Below, piece after piece: positions 8,262 to 17,905 of a stretch of 64,000 bases of DNA. Where the stretch lies: NCBI GenBank assembly GCA_001689405.1, contig LUJO01000060.1:65438-129437 (forward strand), in the 5' to 3' direction. Each line of letters begins with the position of its first letter. Position 1 is the stretch's first letter. The notes beneath the pieces were generated by a model. That model was not told where the DNA came from and did no database searches. It worked only from the letters and a program-made list of their open reading frames with translations. The translations under genes and the position numbers were made by a program. Source of the stretch: Candidatus Homeothermus arabinoxylanisolvens. Its GTDB lineage: Bacteria > Bacteroidota > Bacteroidia > Bacteroidales > Muribaculaceae.

Positions 8262-9287
8262 ATGGCAAATACCGATCAACCCACCAGTCAAGTCTCTACC
8301 AAAAAAGAGTCGGCGCTTGTAGCCACACTCGCCATTGTCGTTATCGTAGTGGCGCTTATAGCGCTTATCGGGTTTATGTTTCTGAAGCCCAAGTCAAATA
8401 TTATCGAGGGACAGGCCGAGGCCACCTCCGTGCGCATATCAGGCAAGCTGCCGGGCCGTGTTCTCGAATTCTATGTTCAGGAGGGTCAGGATGTCAAGGC
8501 GGGCGACACGCTCGTTCACATACATTCGTCGCTTGCCGAGGCCAAGCTGTATCAGGCCGAGGCTATGAAAGACGCCGCCGCCGCCCAAAACAAGAAAATC
8601 GATGCCGGTACCCGCAAGCAGATTATACAGAGCGCCTATGACTTATGGCAGCAGGCTATAGCGGCGAAGAACATAACGGAGAAGACCTACAACCGTATGG
8701 AAGCGCTGTTCAAGCAGGATGTCGTATCGGCGCAGAAGCGCGACGAGGCTCAGGCTGCCTACAATGCGGCCGTGGCTGCGGAAAGTGCCGCCAAGAGCCA
8801 GTACATGATGGCCAAAGAGGGCGCGCAGAGCGAGGACAAGTTGAGCGCCAAGGCCATGGTCGACGTGGCTCAGGGAGGAATAATGGAGGTCGAGGCTCTG
8901 CTTCAGGACCAGTATCTTACGGCTCCGGCCGATGGCCAGATTGATATCATATACTCGCACGAAGGGGAGCTCGTGTCGCTTGGAGCGCCTGTTATGAACC
9001 TGTTGAAACTTAGCGACAAGTGGGTCACGTTCAATGTACGTGAGGAGTTGTTGAGCGACCTTCCCGTAGGGAAAGAGATCGAGGTCATGATACCCGCTCT
9101 CGACAAGAAGAAGGTAAAGGCCAAGGTATACTATGTACGTGATATGGGCACATATGCCGTATGGCGCTCTACAAAGGCTACCGGCCAGTGGGACAGCCGT
9201 ACGTTCCAAATAAAGGCGCGTCCGCTTGAAGACATACCCGAACTTCGTCCCGGCATGTCGATAATATATTTCGCTCCAGAAAAATAA
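8262..9287 (+). CDS. HlyD/EmrA-type periplasmic adaptor protein
   Basis: 341 aa membrane-fusion protein. A single N-terminal membrane anchor lies at about residues 23-42. It is followed by a lipoyl-like half (GKLPGRVLEFYVQEGQDVKAGDTL), an alpha-hairpin rich in Ala/Gln/Lys and the second lipoyl half (LTAPADGQIDIIYSHEGELVSLGAPV). It bridges the inner-membrane permeases to the TolC-like protein. Second gene of the efflux operon. Confidence 0.93.
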   Translation: MANTDQPTSQVSTKKESALVATLAIVVIVVALIALIGFMFLKPKSNIIEGQAEATSVRISGKLPGRVLEFYVQEGQDVKAGDTLVHIHSSLAEAKLYQAEAMKDAAAAQNKKIDAGTRKQIIQSAYDLWQQAIAAKNITEKTYNRMEALFKQDVVSAQKRDEAQAAYNAAVAAESAAKSQYMMAKEGAQSEDKLSAKAMVDVAQGGIMEVEALLQDQYLTAPADGQIDIIYSHEGELVSLGAPVMNLLKLSDKWVTFNVREELLSDLPVGKEIEVMIPALDKKKVKAKVYYVRDMGTYAVWRSTKATGQWDSRTFQIKARPLEDIPELRPGMSIIYFAPEK

Positions 9288-9314
9288 GATTGTTAATCGT
9301 AATAACCGAAAGAA

Positions 9315-10475
9315 ATGTCATCACTCCGCAATGCGCTCATAGACGGAATAAAGCAGCTGACAAGCCGGCCTATATACATATTGGGCATGATAGTCGTGCC
9401 CATGTTTGTGGCTTTCTTTTTCCTCGATTTAATGGATGAAGGGTTGCCGCTGAAGGCGCCTACAGCCATTGTGGACCTTGACAACTCTCCTGCGTCGCGC
9501 AACGTGACCCGAAATCTGTCGGCTTCGGAGCTTGTAAGCCTCGATTATCGCCCGATAAGCTATGACGAAGCCATGAAGTTGTTGAAAAGCGGCGACATAT
9601 TCGGATTTTTCATGATACCGCGCAATTTTCAGGCCGATGCGGCTGCCGGTCGCGAGACTACCATAACCTATTACTGCAACATGGCCTACTTTGTTCCGGG
9701 CACTCTGTCGTTCAAGTCGTTCAAGCAGACGGCCGTCACCTCATCGGGCGGTATAGCGAAGGTGACATTGGTAAGTGCCGGTCTGGATGAAGACTTTGTC
9801 GGGACCATGCTCCAGCCGGTGACCACGCAGGAGCATCCGATAGGCAACCCGTGGACCAATTACTCGATATATCTGAGCAATTCGTTTGTGCCGTGTCTGT
9901 TACAGCTCATAATATTCCAGTTTACGGCCTTTTCGTTGCTTCAGGAGATTAAGCGGGGCACTTCTGTGCGGTGGATAAATGATGCTGGAGGCTCGATTGT
10001 GGTGGCCTGTGCCGGTAAACTCATACCGCAGTTTGTCATATTCTCGGTAGTGGGTCTTGCCATCCAGAGTATGCTTTACGGATATTGGGGTTTCCCGGTC
10101 AACGGGAGTATGGCGGGCATGATTGCCGCCATGCTTCTTCTTGTGGCCTCAAGTCAGGCATTCGCTCTTTTGGTAAGCAGTCTTATACCCAACTTGCGTT
10201 TTGCGCTGTCTGTCCTGTCGCTGATGGGCATACTGTCGTTTTCACTCGCGGGCTTCTCTTTCCCGGTCGAGGACATGTATGCGCCGGTCGGAGCGTTTGC
10301 ATACATAATACCGGTACGCTATTATTTTCTCATATATATAAATACGGCGCTGAACGGTTACGAACTGTATTATGTAAGGTGGGAGTACTTGGCCATGCTG
10401 CTCTTCCTGCTTGCGCCCTTCACGATGTTGTGGAAGCTTAAGCGCAGCAGCCTGCATCCGGTTTATATACCTTAA
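9315..10475 (+). CDS. ABC-2 type permease subunit (first)
   Basis: 386 aa. One N-terminal membrane helix (about 20-38) is followed by a large extracytoplasmic domain (about 45-185), then about five membrane helices. This is the YhhJ/ABC2_membrane_3 layout. The motif IVDLDNSPASRNVTRNL after helix 1 is typical. It should dimerise with the next permease. No nucleotide-binding domain is fused to it. Confidence 0.9.
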   Translation: MSSLRNALIDGIKQLTSRPIYILGMIVVPMFVAFFFLDLMDEGLPLKAPTAIVDLDNSPASRNVTRNLSASELVSLDYRPISYDEAMKLLKSGDIFGFFMIPRNFQADAAAGRETTITYYCNMAYFVPGTLSFKSFKQTAVTSSGGIAKVTLVSAGLDEDFVGTMLQPVTTQEHPIGNPWTNYSIYLSNSFVPCLLQLIIFQFTAFSLLQEIKRGTSVRWINDAGGSIVVACAGKLIPQFVIFSVVGLAIQSMLYGYWGFPVNGSMAGMIAAMLLLVASSQAFALLVSSLIPNLRFALSVLSLMGILSFSLAGFSFPVEDMYAPVGAFAYIIPVRYYFLIYINTALNGYELYYVRWEYLAMLLFLLAPFTMLWKLKRSSLHPVYIP

Positions 10476-10487
10476 TGTATTAGAAAT

Positions 10488-11705
10488 ATGTCAAGTATAG
10501 TCAACAATATGAAGAACTGGTGGCGAACGTTGTTCCGTACATGGATCAACGAGTACCGTCTGGTGTTTTCCGACTTGGGCGTCCTGCTGTTTTTTCTCGC
10601 CCTGCCTATCGCATATCCTATAACGTATACTCTCATCTACAATCCCGAACTTGTCGAGAAAGTGCCTATGGCCGTGGTCGACAACTCACGTACCTCGGAG
10701 AGCCGCGAGCTTGCCCGGATGGTCGACGCCGACCAGTACACCGCAGTAAAAGGCTATGCCGCCGATCTCGGTGAGGCGCGTCAGTGGATGAAAGAACGCA
10801 AGGTATACGGAATACTTGTAATACCCGAGGACTATGCCAAGAGGATAGGCCGTAAGGAGCAGGCGGTACTGCCGTTGTATTGCGACATGAGCCTGCTGCT
10901 GCGTTACCGCAGCGTGCTCTTCGCCATGACCGATATACAGCTTCAGTTAGGCGCGGACATCCGCACCAATACCATTAATAATTCTCCGGCGGCCATAGTG
11001 TCGTCGTCCATGGGGAATACGGTGGATACGGAGTCGTTTTTCCTCGGTGACGTCACCCAAGGCTTCGCCTCGTTTATTATGATCGGGCTTGTCATACTTA
11101 TACTTCAGCAGAGTCTTATACTCGGCATACTGATGCTCGGAGGAGGAAGCCGTGAGCGCCGCCGCAAGAATTCAGGAGTCGACCCGGAAGCGGTGGACGG
11201 ACCGGTCTCGGCATCGGTGCTTGGCGAAGCGTTCTGTTACGTTACGATCTACATGCCGCTGACGGTTTATATACTTCATTATGTGCCGCTGATGTTCAGC
11301 CTGCCTCATTACGGCGAGGCGGCCGACTATCTGCTGTTTATGCTGCCTATGCTTTTCGCGTCGGTATTTATGGGGCAGATGCTTCGACCGCTTGTGGTAG
11401 AGCGTGAAAGTTCTTTTCTCGTATTTGTGTTTACATCTGTGGTCTTTCTGTTCCTGTCGGGAATTACATGGCCCCGTTACGCCATGAGTCCCGTATGGTA
11501 CATACTCGGCAGCCTTGTACCGGCCACTTGGGGTATGCAGGGTTTTGTCGGAATAAACTCCAACGATGCCACGCTCGGTGATGTGTCTACACCCTATATG
11601 ATGCTGTGGGTTCTTACCGTAGCCTACTACTTGCTTGCCGTCATCATAACGCGACGGGCCAATTCTTACGCTTTACGCCACTATAAAGTGCCTTCGGTGC
11701 CCTGA
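10488..11705 (+). CDS. ABC-2 type permease subunit (second)
   Basis: 405 aa, same layout as the preceding gene: helix 1 at about 30-50, an extracytoplasmic domain opening with PMAVVDNSRTSESREL, then five to six membrane helices. Its last 25 bp overlap the 3' end of the convergent histidine kinase gene. No ABC ATPase gene lies in this operon, so the pump must use an ATPase encoded elsewhere, or the two permeases work without one. Confidence 0.9.
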   Translation: MSSIVNNMKNWWRTLFRTWINEYRLVFSDLGVLLFFLALPIAYPITYTLIYNPELVEKVPMAVVDNSRTSESRELARMVDADQYTAVKGYAADLGEARQWMKERKVYGILVIPEDYAKRIGRKEQAVLPLYCDMSLLLRYRSVLFAMTDIQLQLGADIRTNTINNSPAAIVSSSMGNTVDTESFFLGDVTQGFASFIMIGLVILILQQSLILGILMLGGGSRERRRKNSGVDPEAVDGPVSASVLGEAFCYVTIYMPLTVYILHYVPLMFSLPHYGEAADYLLFMLPMLFASVFMGQMLRPLVVERESSFLVFVFTSVVFLFLSGITWPRYAMSPVWYILGSLVPATWGMQGFVGINSNDATLGDVSTPYMMLWVLTVAYYLLAVIITRRANSYALRHYKVPSVP

Positions 11706-13810
11706 TCGGTAACCGGTGCCTCCTTCAGAGGATGGATAAACAGGAAGCGGGCGCCCGTGCGATACTCCGGATCGACTTTGGCTATGCCGCCGAGCAGACG
11801 TGCCGAAAGCTGGCATATATGCAGCCCGAGTCCGGTGCCGGGTGTGGAGTTGTTCAGCTTCTCGAAGCGCTCGAATATGACCGCATGTTTGGCTTCCGGT
11901 ATGCCTATGCCGGTATCGGTTACGGAGAACACAACCTGACGCTGTGACCGCAATACGTTATAAGTCAGCGTAATCGAGCCTTTCTCCGTGAATTTGGCCG
12001 CATTATTTAGGTAGTTGGTGAGAATCTTCTCGGTCCTTACCCTGTCGGTCAACAGCTTGAAATTGTCGCCCGGATCCACGAATATCATTTTCACTCCGGG
12101 AGCGGCACGATGCTTTACGTTGTCGACGCATGTGCGGCATATGTCGCTCAATGACCACAGTTGAAGATTGACAGGCATCTCGCCGGCATCTATCATCGAT
12201 ATGTCGAGCGCGTCGGCGAGCAGCGATACGAGCTGGTCACTGTTTTCGGTGATTATGTCGGTGTAGCGCGACATCTCGGCCTGCCGGTCGGCGGGGACGC
12301 TGTCGGCTATGAGTTGCGAGAAGCCCACAATGCCGTTCAGCGGAGTAAGTATCTCGTGGCGCACGTTTTGTATAAACTGCGTTTTCAGACGGCTTATGCT
12401 TTCGGCTTGGTCTTTTGCTATTATAAGGTCCTGCTGTGTGCGCAGGAGGTTCTGCTTTTCGGTCTGGAGGCTCTCCTGCGATTTGGCAAGGTTCTTCACG
12501 CTCCGTTTGTTTTTAAGATACAGTCGTCCTATGACTATTAACATCAGGGCAAGTATGCCCGATGCTATCAGCGATATGACAAGTATGCGGTTGTGCAGAG
12601 TGTGGGCCGAAGAGTGCCTTTCAAGCTCGGCTTGGGCCTTTTCCGCCTTAAGATTGTTCACATCATATATGATCTGAAGCTCTTTGTATTTTTCAGCAGC
12701 CTGAAGATTTATGTAATCTTCGAGCTGTGTGTTGTAATCGGTCGTGGCGGCAAGAAGTGCGTCTTTGTCGCCGGTGGCCTTTGCCGCGATTGTGTAAAAT
12801 TTCAACAGCTTACGCTTGTAGGTGTTGTTTTGCGGCTTGTAGATGTAGTTCTTGAGCAGAGGCAAGGCTTCTCTGTATCTCTTGGTGGCGATGAGGTAGT
12901 ATATCTCGGCGCGTCGGTTTCCGTCGAAGTCTTTTTTCACATCGGGATTGGATGCGACCAAATCCATTATAAGACCATAGTAATCATCTACCTCTTTGGG
13001 CGTCAGAGCGTCGTAGTTGCCTAACAGACGTCTGTAGCACAAGTATTCGTTTACGTCATAGTTGCGGTACAGACGCCCCTGTGAGATGTATCGGTCTTTA
13101 AGATGCTTTATGACCTCCAGCAGTTTCTTGTCCGATGCCACAGCTTTTGCGTGCTGTCCATTGTCGGTATCGATCATGGCTTTCTGTACGAGATACATGT
13201 TGCGCAGTACCTCGCTGTTCTCTTCGGGCAGTTGTTCGATAAGGTCGCCGAGTTTGTTCAGGTACTCGACATAGAGGTCGCCTTGCGATGATGCCCCGAG
13301 AAATACACACAACTTATACAGACGTCTTACCTGATCGTACAGGTCTACGCCGGGGTTCTTGCTGTATTCGCGTATAAACTCCTGAAGCACTTCCTGACGT
13401 TTTGCCTCGGGCATGACTCTTATGCGGTTGGAGTTGTAGGTTATGTCGATATATGCGAGAGTCTCGCGTTTATCCTCCGAGTCGGGCAATTTTCTCACGA
13501 GGTCTACATAGCTGTTGATAATAGAGTCGGATGCTATGTAAAGCGAGGTGTTGTTTCTTATTATATCGAGTTGAATATCGGTACGTCCCAGTCGGGCTGC
13601 CGTACTGTAAATCTGAAGTCCGATGGCTCCTTTTTTGGGCCGTGGCGACAGGTCATACATGTTGTACAGTATGGTTATGCTGTCATCAGGATTCTGGGCC
13701 ACTTTAAGCTCCCTGCGCAGACTGTCGATTGTAGCTTCTTTATCAATTGACAGCGATGGAAGAGTCGCGAAAATAATTATGGATAGTGCTAAGAAGTATC
13801 TTAATTTCAT
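11681..13810 (-). CDS. TPR-type membrane sensor histidine kinase (orphan)
   Basis: 709 aa. Signal peptide (1-20), a helical TPR-like sensor domain (about 25-390), a membrane helix (about 408-432), a coiled coil, then the kinase core. Phospho-acceptor H485 lies in FIQNVRHEILTPLNGI. The N box (NYLNNAAKFTEKG), G1 (DTGIGIP) and G2 (GTGLGLHI) boxes are all present. There is no receiver or DNA-binding domain and no response regulator next door, so the partner is unknown. It converges on and overlaps the efflux operon by 25 bp, so antisense effects on each other's 3' ends are possible. Confidence 0.9.
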   Translation of the reverse strand: MKLRYFLALSIIIFATLPSLSIDKEATIDSLRRELKVAQNPDDSITILYNMYDLSPRPKKGAIGLQIYSTAARLGRTDIQLDIIRNNTSLYIASDSIINSYVDLVRKLPDSEDKRETLAYIDITYNSNRIRVMPEAKRQEVLQEFIREYSKNPGVDLYDQVRRLYKLCVFLGASSQGDLYVEYLNKLGDLIEQLPEENSEVLRNMYLVQKAMIDTDNGQHAKAVASDKKLLEVIKHLKDRYISQGRLYRNYDVNEYLCYRRLLGNYDALTPKEVDDYYGLIMDLVASNPDVKKDFDGNRRAEIYYLIATKRYREALPLLKNYIYKPQNNTYKRKLLKFYTIAAKATGDKDALLAATTDYNTQLEDYINLQAAEKYKELQIIYDVNNLKAEKAQAELERHSSAHTLHNRILVISLIASGILALMLIVIGRLYLKNKRSVKNLAKSQESLQTEKQNLLRTQQDLIIAKDQAESISRLKTQFIQNVRHEILTPLNGIVGFSQLIADSVPADRQAEMSRYTDIITENSDQLVSLLADALDISMIDAGEMPVNLQLWSLSDICRTCVDNVKHRAAPGVKMIFVDPGDNFKLLTDRVRTEKILTNYLNNAAKFTEKGSITLTYNVLRSQRQVVFSVTDTGIGIPEAKHAVIFERFEKLNNSTPGTGLGLHICQLSARLLGGIAKVDPEYRTGARFLFIHPLKEAPVTDQGTEGTL

Positions 13811-13843
13811 TATAGTGTGGCGATTGTTTTTATTTCTCTTTTA

Positions 13844-13851
13844 CAAAGATA
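13844..13851 (-). promoter_or_regulatory. -7 box (TATCTTTG) of the histidine kinase gene
   Basis: Exact TAnnTTTG element 33 bp upstream of the start codon. Confidence 0.5.
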
Positions 13852-13932
13852 TGCAAACAAAACCATAATTATGGCTCTTGTACAGTATTATCACTCCTTG
13901 GTAACAGCATTGTAATTGAATGTGGAGCGCCA

Positions 13933-15333
13933 TTACTCAACTTCTATGGATGGATTGAGCAGGTAAAGAGTCTTGGTGGCACGTGTCACGGCCGTGTAGA
14001 GCCAGCGATAGAATTCAAGCCCCATTGACTCGGGCGGTATGTAGCCCAAATCGATATAGACATTGTTCCACTGTCCGCCTTGTGCTTTGTGGCAGGTGAC
14101 GGCGTAAGCATACTTTACCTGAAGGGCATTGAAATAGGGGCTTTTCAGTGCATTGGCCGCACGTGTCGCGGCCGAACCCTCAGAATCGGTCGGGTCGGCG
14201 ACGATGGCTTCGTACAGTTCGAGCATTTCGGCTCGTGATGCCGATGCTTGTTCGCTGACGAGTGTGTCAAGCATTACCTTGCAGTCGACCGACACGTCAC
14301 GGTCAGGGAAATAGAGTCTCACGTCGGCAAAACGGAAATTGTGCCGGGTCTCGGTCCCATAGAGTTTCTCTACTATGGCCGTGTCGCCGTTGGCTATGAA
14401 GTCAAGACCTTTTACATCCTTGCTCCAGAAATAGTTGTTTTTAGCCACCAGCAGCAGGTCGTCACGACACAATTCCTCCTCGGCATACAGAATCCGTGAC
14501 CGTATGGCAAGGTTGAAGCGTGTGGCGCGCATGTTGGAGCGAGTGATGAGTATGGTGTCGTTGACCCCGTCTCGGGCGTAGGCAGCGTTGAGCGAGTCTT
14601 CAAGCTCCTCGCCGTCGATGCATATAACGTCGTTGAAGCATGACACACGCAACCGTGGTGCCGGAAGCTCCTCAAGTCCCATTACGCGCCGCAGTCGGGT
14701 GGCATTGTACAGTATGCCCGAGTCTGAAGCCTGTCTTACCGTAGCGGTGAGCACGGCGCGGTTGACTCGCAATCCGGCTTTGCGGAGCATTTTGACGCTC
14801 ATGGCCGGGCTGTTCTCACAGCCGACGGGCGGCAGCTGCGCGGTGTCGCCGAGCAGTATAAGACGACAATTTACGCCCGAGTATACATAATGTATAAGAT
14901 GTTCGAGCAGATTGCCTGTAGAGGAGTCAGCGCCTATCATTGACGCTTCGTCGACGATAAACACGGTATTGACCGAGCGGTTTTCGGCGAGCCTGACACT
15001 GCGTTCGGAGCTTATGCCGTTGCCTCCTACGGAGTATATGCGTCGATGGATGGTATACGCCGGATGTCGTGCAAAGGCACCGAACACTTTGGCCGCGCGC
15101 CCGGTGGGAGCGAGCAGAACCGTGCCCGTACCTACTGTGTTGAGCGCTTTCACCAGAGCGGCACACAGTGATGTTTTACCCGTGCCGGCATATCCGTTGA
15201 GTAGAAATACGGTGTCGGCCGGTGTCTGTGCCGAACAGAACCGGGCCAAAGCCGCTATGACATCGACTTGCTGCGCCGTCGGCTCGTAGGGCAGCGACTC
15301 CATGACGAGTGAGGCAAACCCGATAGTGTTCAT
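13933..15333 (-). CDS. RecD/Pif1-like superfamily 1 helicase
   Basis: 466 aa. Walker A GYAGTGKTS (residues 47-55), motif Ia LLAPTGRAAKV, Walker B VFIVDEASMIG, motif III LILLGDTAQLPPVG, and the C-terminal UvrD_C_2 motifs YAVTCHKAQGGQW and YTAVTRA. It is shorter than RecD and has no RecBC partners nearby, so it is a stand-alone SF1B helicase of the type seen across Bacteroidetes. An alternative start (M11) is possible. It lies 59 bp downstream of cysS on the same strand. Confidence 0.9.
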   Translation of the reverse strand: MNTIGFASLVMESLPYEPTAQQVDVIAALARFCSAQTPADTVFLLNGYAGTGKTSLCAALVKALNTVGTGTVLLAPTGRAAKVFGAFARHPAYTIHRRIYSVGGNGISSERSVRLAENRSVNTVFIVDEASMIGADSSTGNLLEHLIHYVYSGVNCRLILLGDTAQLPPVGCENSPAMSVKMLRKAGLRVNRAVLTATVRQASDSGILYNATRLRRVMGLEELPAPRLRVSCFNDVICIDGEELEDSLNAAYARDGVNDTILITRSNMRATRFNLAIRSRILYAEEELCRDDLLLVAKNNYFWSKDVKGLDFIANGDTAIVEKLYGTETRHNFRFADVRLYFPDRDVSVDCKVMLDTLVSEQASASRAEMLELYEAIVADPTDSEGSAATRAANALKSPYFNALQVKYAYAVTCHKAQGGQWNNVYIDLGYIPPESMGLEFYRWLYTAVTRATKTLYLLNPSIEVE

Positions 15334-15392
15334 GCTCGGCCGGTTTTTGTCATGAGGTCATTGTTACCCTACAGGCGCTCTATTGCTGCAAG

Positions 15393-16883
15393 TTATTTCT
15401 TAAGACTCCACTCGTAGCCGTCTTTGGTGTCTTTGACATCAAAGCCTATCTCTCCGAGCTTGTTGCGTATAAGGTCGCTTGTCGTCCAGTCTTTGTCAGC
15501 CTTTGCTTTTGCTCTTATGTCAAGCAATAGGTCAACGGCGTCTTCGAAGGGCTTCAGAGAGTTGCCGCCCGCGGTGTCGGCACCAAGTATCTCGGTGCGT
15601 ATGCCGAGTATGTCTACAAGGAAAGTGTCAAATACATCCTTGAGCTCGGCTATATCCTCGGCCGTGGCCTTTGCGTTGCCGTCATTGACTTGGTTTATTA
15701 TGCGGCATGCATCAAAGAGATGTGCTATGACGATGGGCGTGTTGAGGTCATCGTCAAGCGCTTCGTAGCATTTGGCGCGAAGTTGACTTACATCGACGGT
15801 CGACTCCGGCGAGGGTGTAAGCTCGTTGAGGCGGCGGCGTCCTTCAAGCATGCGGTTAAGCGCTTTTTCGGCTCCCTGCAGTGCTTCGTTGGAGAAGTCG
15901 AGAGTGCTGCGGTACTGGGCCTGAAGTATGAAGAAGCGTATGGTCATCGGCGAGTAAGCCTGCGTGAGAGCCGGGTGTGAGCCGGTAAAAAATTCGTTCA
16001 GTGTTATGAAATTGCCGAGCGACTTGCCCATCTTCTTGCCGTTGATGGTGATCATGTTGTTGTGCATCCAGTAGTGCACGCTCTCCTTGCCGTTGTGGGC
16101 TACTGACTGGGCTATCTCGCACTCATGGTGAGGAAACATCAGGTCCATGCCGCCTCCATGAATGTCAAAGGGGGTTCCGAGATATTTCTCTCCCATAGTG
16201 GAGCACTCCAGATGCCATCCGGGGAAGCCTTCGCTCCACGGCGAAGGCCAGTGCATGATGTGTTCCGGAGCCGCTTTTTTCCATAGCGCGAAGTCGGCGG
16301 GGTTGCGCTTCTCATCCTGCCCGTCGAGAGCGCGTGTGGTGGCGAGGAGCTCGTCGATATTACGGCCCGAGAGCTTGCCGTAGTGGAAGTCGCGGTTGTA
16401 TTTGGGTACGTCAAAATATACCGAACCCTGACTTTCGTATGCGTATCCGCTGTCGAGAATCTTCTTGACGTATTCTATCTGTTCGATAATGTGGCCCGAC
16501 GCATGTGGCTCTATCGAGGGGGGCAGAACGTTGAGCGCCTCCATCGACTTGTGGTAGCTGTTCAGATAGTGCTGCACTACCTCCATAGGTTCGAGCTGCT
16601 CTATGCGCGCTTTCTTGGCTATCTTGTCCTCGCCGTCGTCGGCGTCGTGTTCGAGATGGCCTACATCGGTTATGTTTCGGACATAGCGCACTTTATAACC
16701 GAGATGGGTGAGATAGCGGTAGAGAATGTCAAATGTTATAGCCGGACGGGCATGTCCGAGGTGGCCTTCGCCGTATACGGTAGGCCCGCATACGTACATG
16801 CCTACACGGCCTTCGTGTATGGGCACGAAGCGTTCTTTGTTGCGCGAAATGGAGTTGTATATCGTCAAGTCGTTCTCTTTCAT
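15393..16883 (-). CDS. cysS: Cysteine-tRNA ligase
   Basis: 496 aa class I synthetase that charges tRNA-Cys. The HIGH motif is GHLGHARP and the KMSKS loop is KKMGKSLGN. Zinc ligands are visible as the Cys of MYVCGPTVYG, HLECS and the HHECE histidines. Length is normal. On the same strand as the upstream DUF3467 gene (25 bp gap). Confidence 0.96.
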   Translation of the reverse strand: MKENDLTIYNSISRNKERFVPIHEGRVGMYVCGPTVYGEGHLGHARPAITFDILYRYLTHLGYKVRYVRNITDVGHLEHDADDGEDKIAKKARIEQLEPMEVVQHYLNSYHKSMEALNVLPPSIEPHASGHIIEQIEYVKKILDSGYAYESQGSVYFDVPKYNRDFHYGKLSGRNIDELLATTRALDGQDEKRNPADFALWKKAAPEHIMHWPSPWSEGFPGWHLECSTMGEKYLGTPFDIHGGGMDLMFPHHECEIAQSVAHNGKESVHYWMHNNMITINGKKMGKSLGNFITLNEFFTGSHPALTQAYSPMTIRFFILQAQYRSTLDFSNEALQGAEKALNRMLEGRRRLNELTPSPESTVDVSQLRAKCYEALDDDLNTPIVIAHLFDACRIINQVNDGNAKATAEDIAELKDVFDTFLVDILGIRTEILGADTAGGNSLKPFEDAVDLLLDIRAKAKADKDWTTSDLIRNKLGEIGFDVKDTKDGYEWSLKK

Positions 16884-16908
16884 AGCTGGATAGTGTGGAT
16901 TGTTGTTT

Positions 16909-17217
16909 TTATGCTTTGAACGGATTGTTCATCTCTCCGTTAGGTCCGTTTTTGGTCCGTTTGGGCTCAATTACGCCGAAGTTGTTTTCGTAGCGCTCGA
17001 TGTTGCCGCGCAGGGCGAAAAGCAGTTGCTTGGCGTTTTCGGGCGTCATGATTATGCGGCTCTGTACATTGGCCTGCGGCATGTTGGGCATAAGCGCTAT
17101 GAAATCAAGCACAAACTCTGTGGGTGAGTGAGCTATCATGGCGAGGTTGGCGTAATGTCCGCGTGCCGTTTCGGGGCTTATGTCGATTTTTATCTCGTTT
17201 TTGTTGTTATTTTCCAT
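16909..17217 (-). CDS. DUF3467 family protein
   Basis: 102 aa. I chose the ATG at 17217 (MENNNKNEIKIDI). A longer reading to 17337 would run back into the preceding lipoprotein gene and adds a segment unlike the family. Conserved features are the SPTEFVLDFIALMPNMPQA stretch and RIIMTPENAKQLLFAL. The family is small, soluble and of unknown function in Bacteroidetes and some archaea. Confidence 0.85.
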   Translation of the reverse strand: MENNNKNEIKIDISPETARGHYANLAMIAHSPTEFVLDFIALMPNMPQANVQSRIIMTPENAKQLLFALRGNIERYENNFGVIEPKRTKNGPNGEMNNPFKA

Positions 17218-17239
17218 CTTGATTTTATGTTTTTGGTGA

Positions 17240-17905
17240 TTATTGTTTCTTGAATTTATATAGATCCTTTGGCAGATTGCTGTCGTTGATGTGTATGTCA
17301 ATGCCTTGACATGTAGGTTGTGACCATACGTTGTCAATATTGAACGAGGCGTAGATCTCCATCAGATAATTGTCGGGGGCGTTGCCTTTGTCGTGGACCA
17401 GATAGAGCTGGGGCACGGGGTCTTTGAGCGTCAGCGAGTCGACAAGCAGATTGAAGTATCGGGGTGTTTCGGAATACTCCACCCGTATGTGCATGTTGAT
17501 GTACTCGCCGGTTCGCCACATGGAGTGCAGGTAGACGGGTGTGGCATCCCAATTGTATCGCTCCACGGGTCGTATGAGTGTGGTGTCGTTGTTTATGGCC
17601 GATAATGCACGAGTTTTTATGTTGCCAGAGGTATAGGGCTGTCCCGACTCGGAATAGTAGCGCAACAGCACGCGTAGCCCTTCCGCTTCCTTCTTGAGAG
17701 TCAGTCCGGGATCGGTCAACGTTATTTCCGGCGAATCGTCATAGCGGCGGAACTTGAACACCGTTCCCTGCTCTTCGGCGGTTGAGGCCACGGTGACGAT
17801 GTCGCTGTACATTGCGCTGTCGTTGTAGTCCTTGTCGTCGCTGCATGCTGCAAGAACGGCGAGCATCAGGACTATGGCGGGTATATGTAGGCGTGGTAAT
17901 TTCAT
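17240..17905 (-). CDS. NigD-like lipoprotein
   Basis: 221 aa with a lipoprotein signal (LAVLAACSDD, lipobox Cys near residue 21). The mature part opens with a TVASTAEEQGTVFKFRRYDDS segment split across strands, as in NigD-like OB-fold proteins, and continues as predicted beta structure. NigD was first seen in a Bacteroides bacteriocin cluster, but the family is widespread and its role is unclear. Its start overlaps the stop of the ABC ATPase gene (ATGA), so the two are co-translated. The family call is moderate. Confidence 0.65.
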   Translation of the reverse strand: MKLPRLHIPAIVLMLAVLAACSDDKDYNDSAMYSDIVTVASTAEEQGTVFKFRRYDDSPEITLTDPGLTLKKEAEGLRVLLRYYSESGQPYTSGNIKTRALSAINNDTTLIRPVERYNWDATPVYLHSMWRTGEYINMHIRVEYSETPRYFNLLVDSLTLKDPVPQLYLVHDKGNAPDNYLMEIYASFNIDNVWSQPTCQGIDIHINDSNLPKDLYKFKKQ

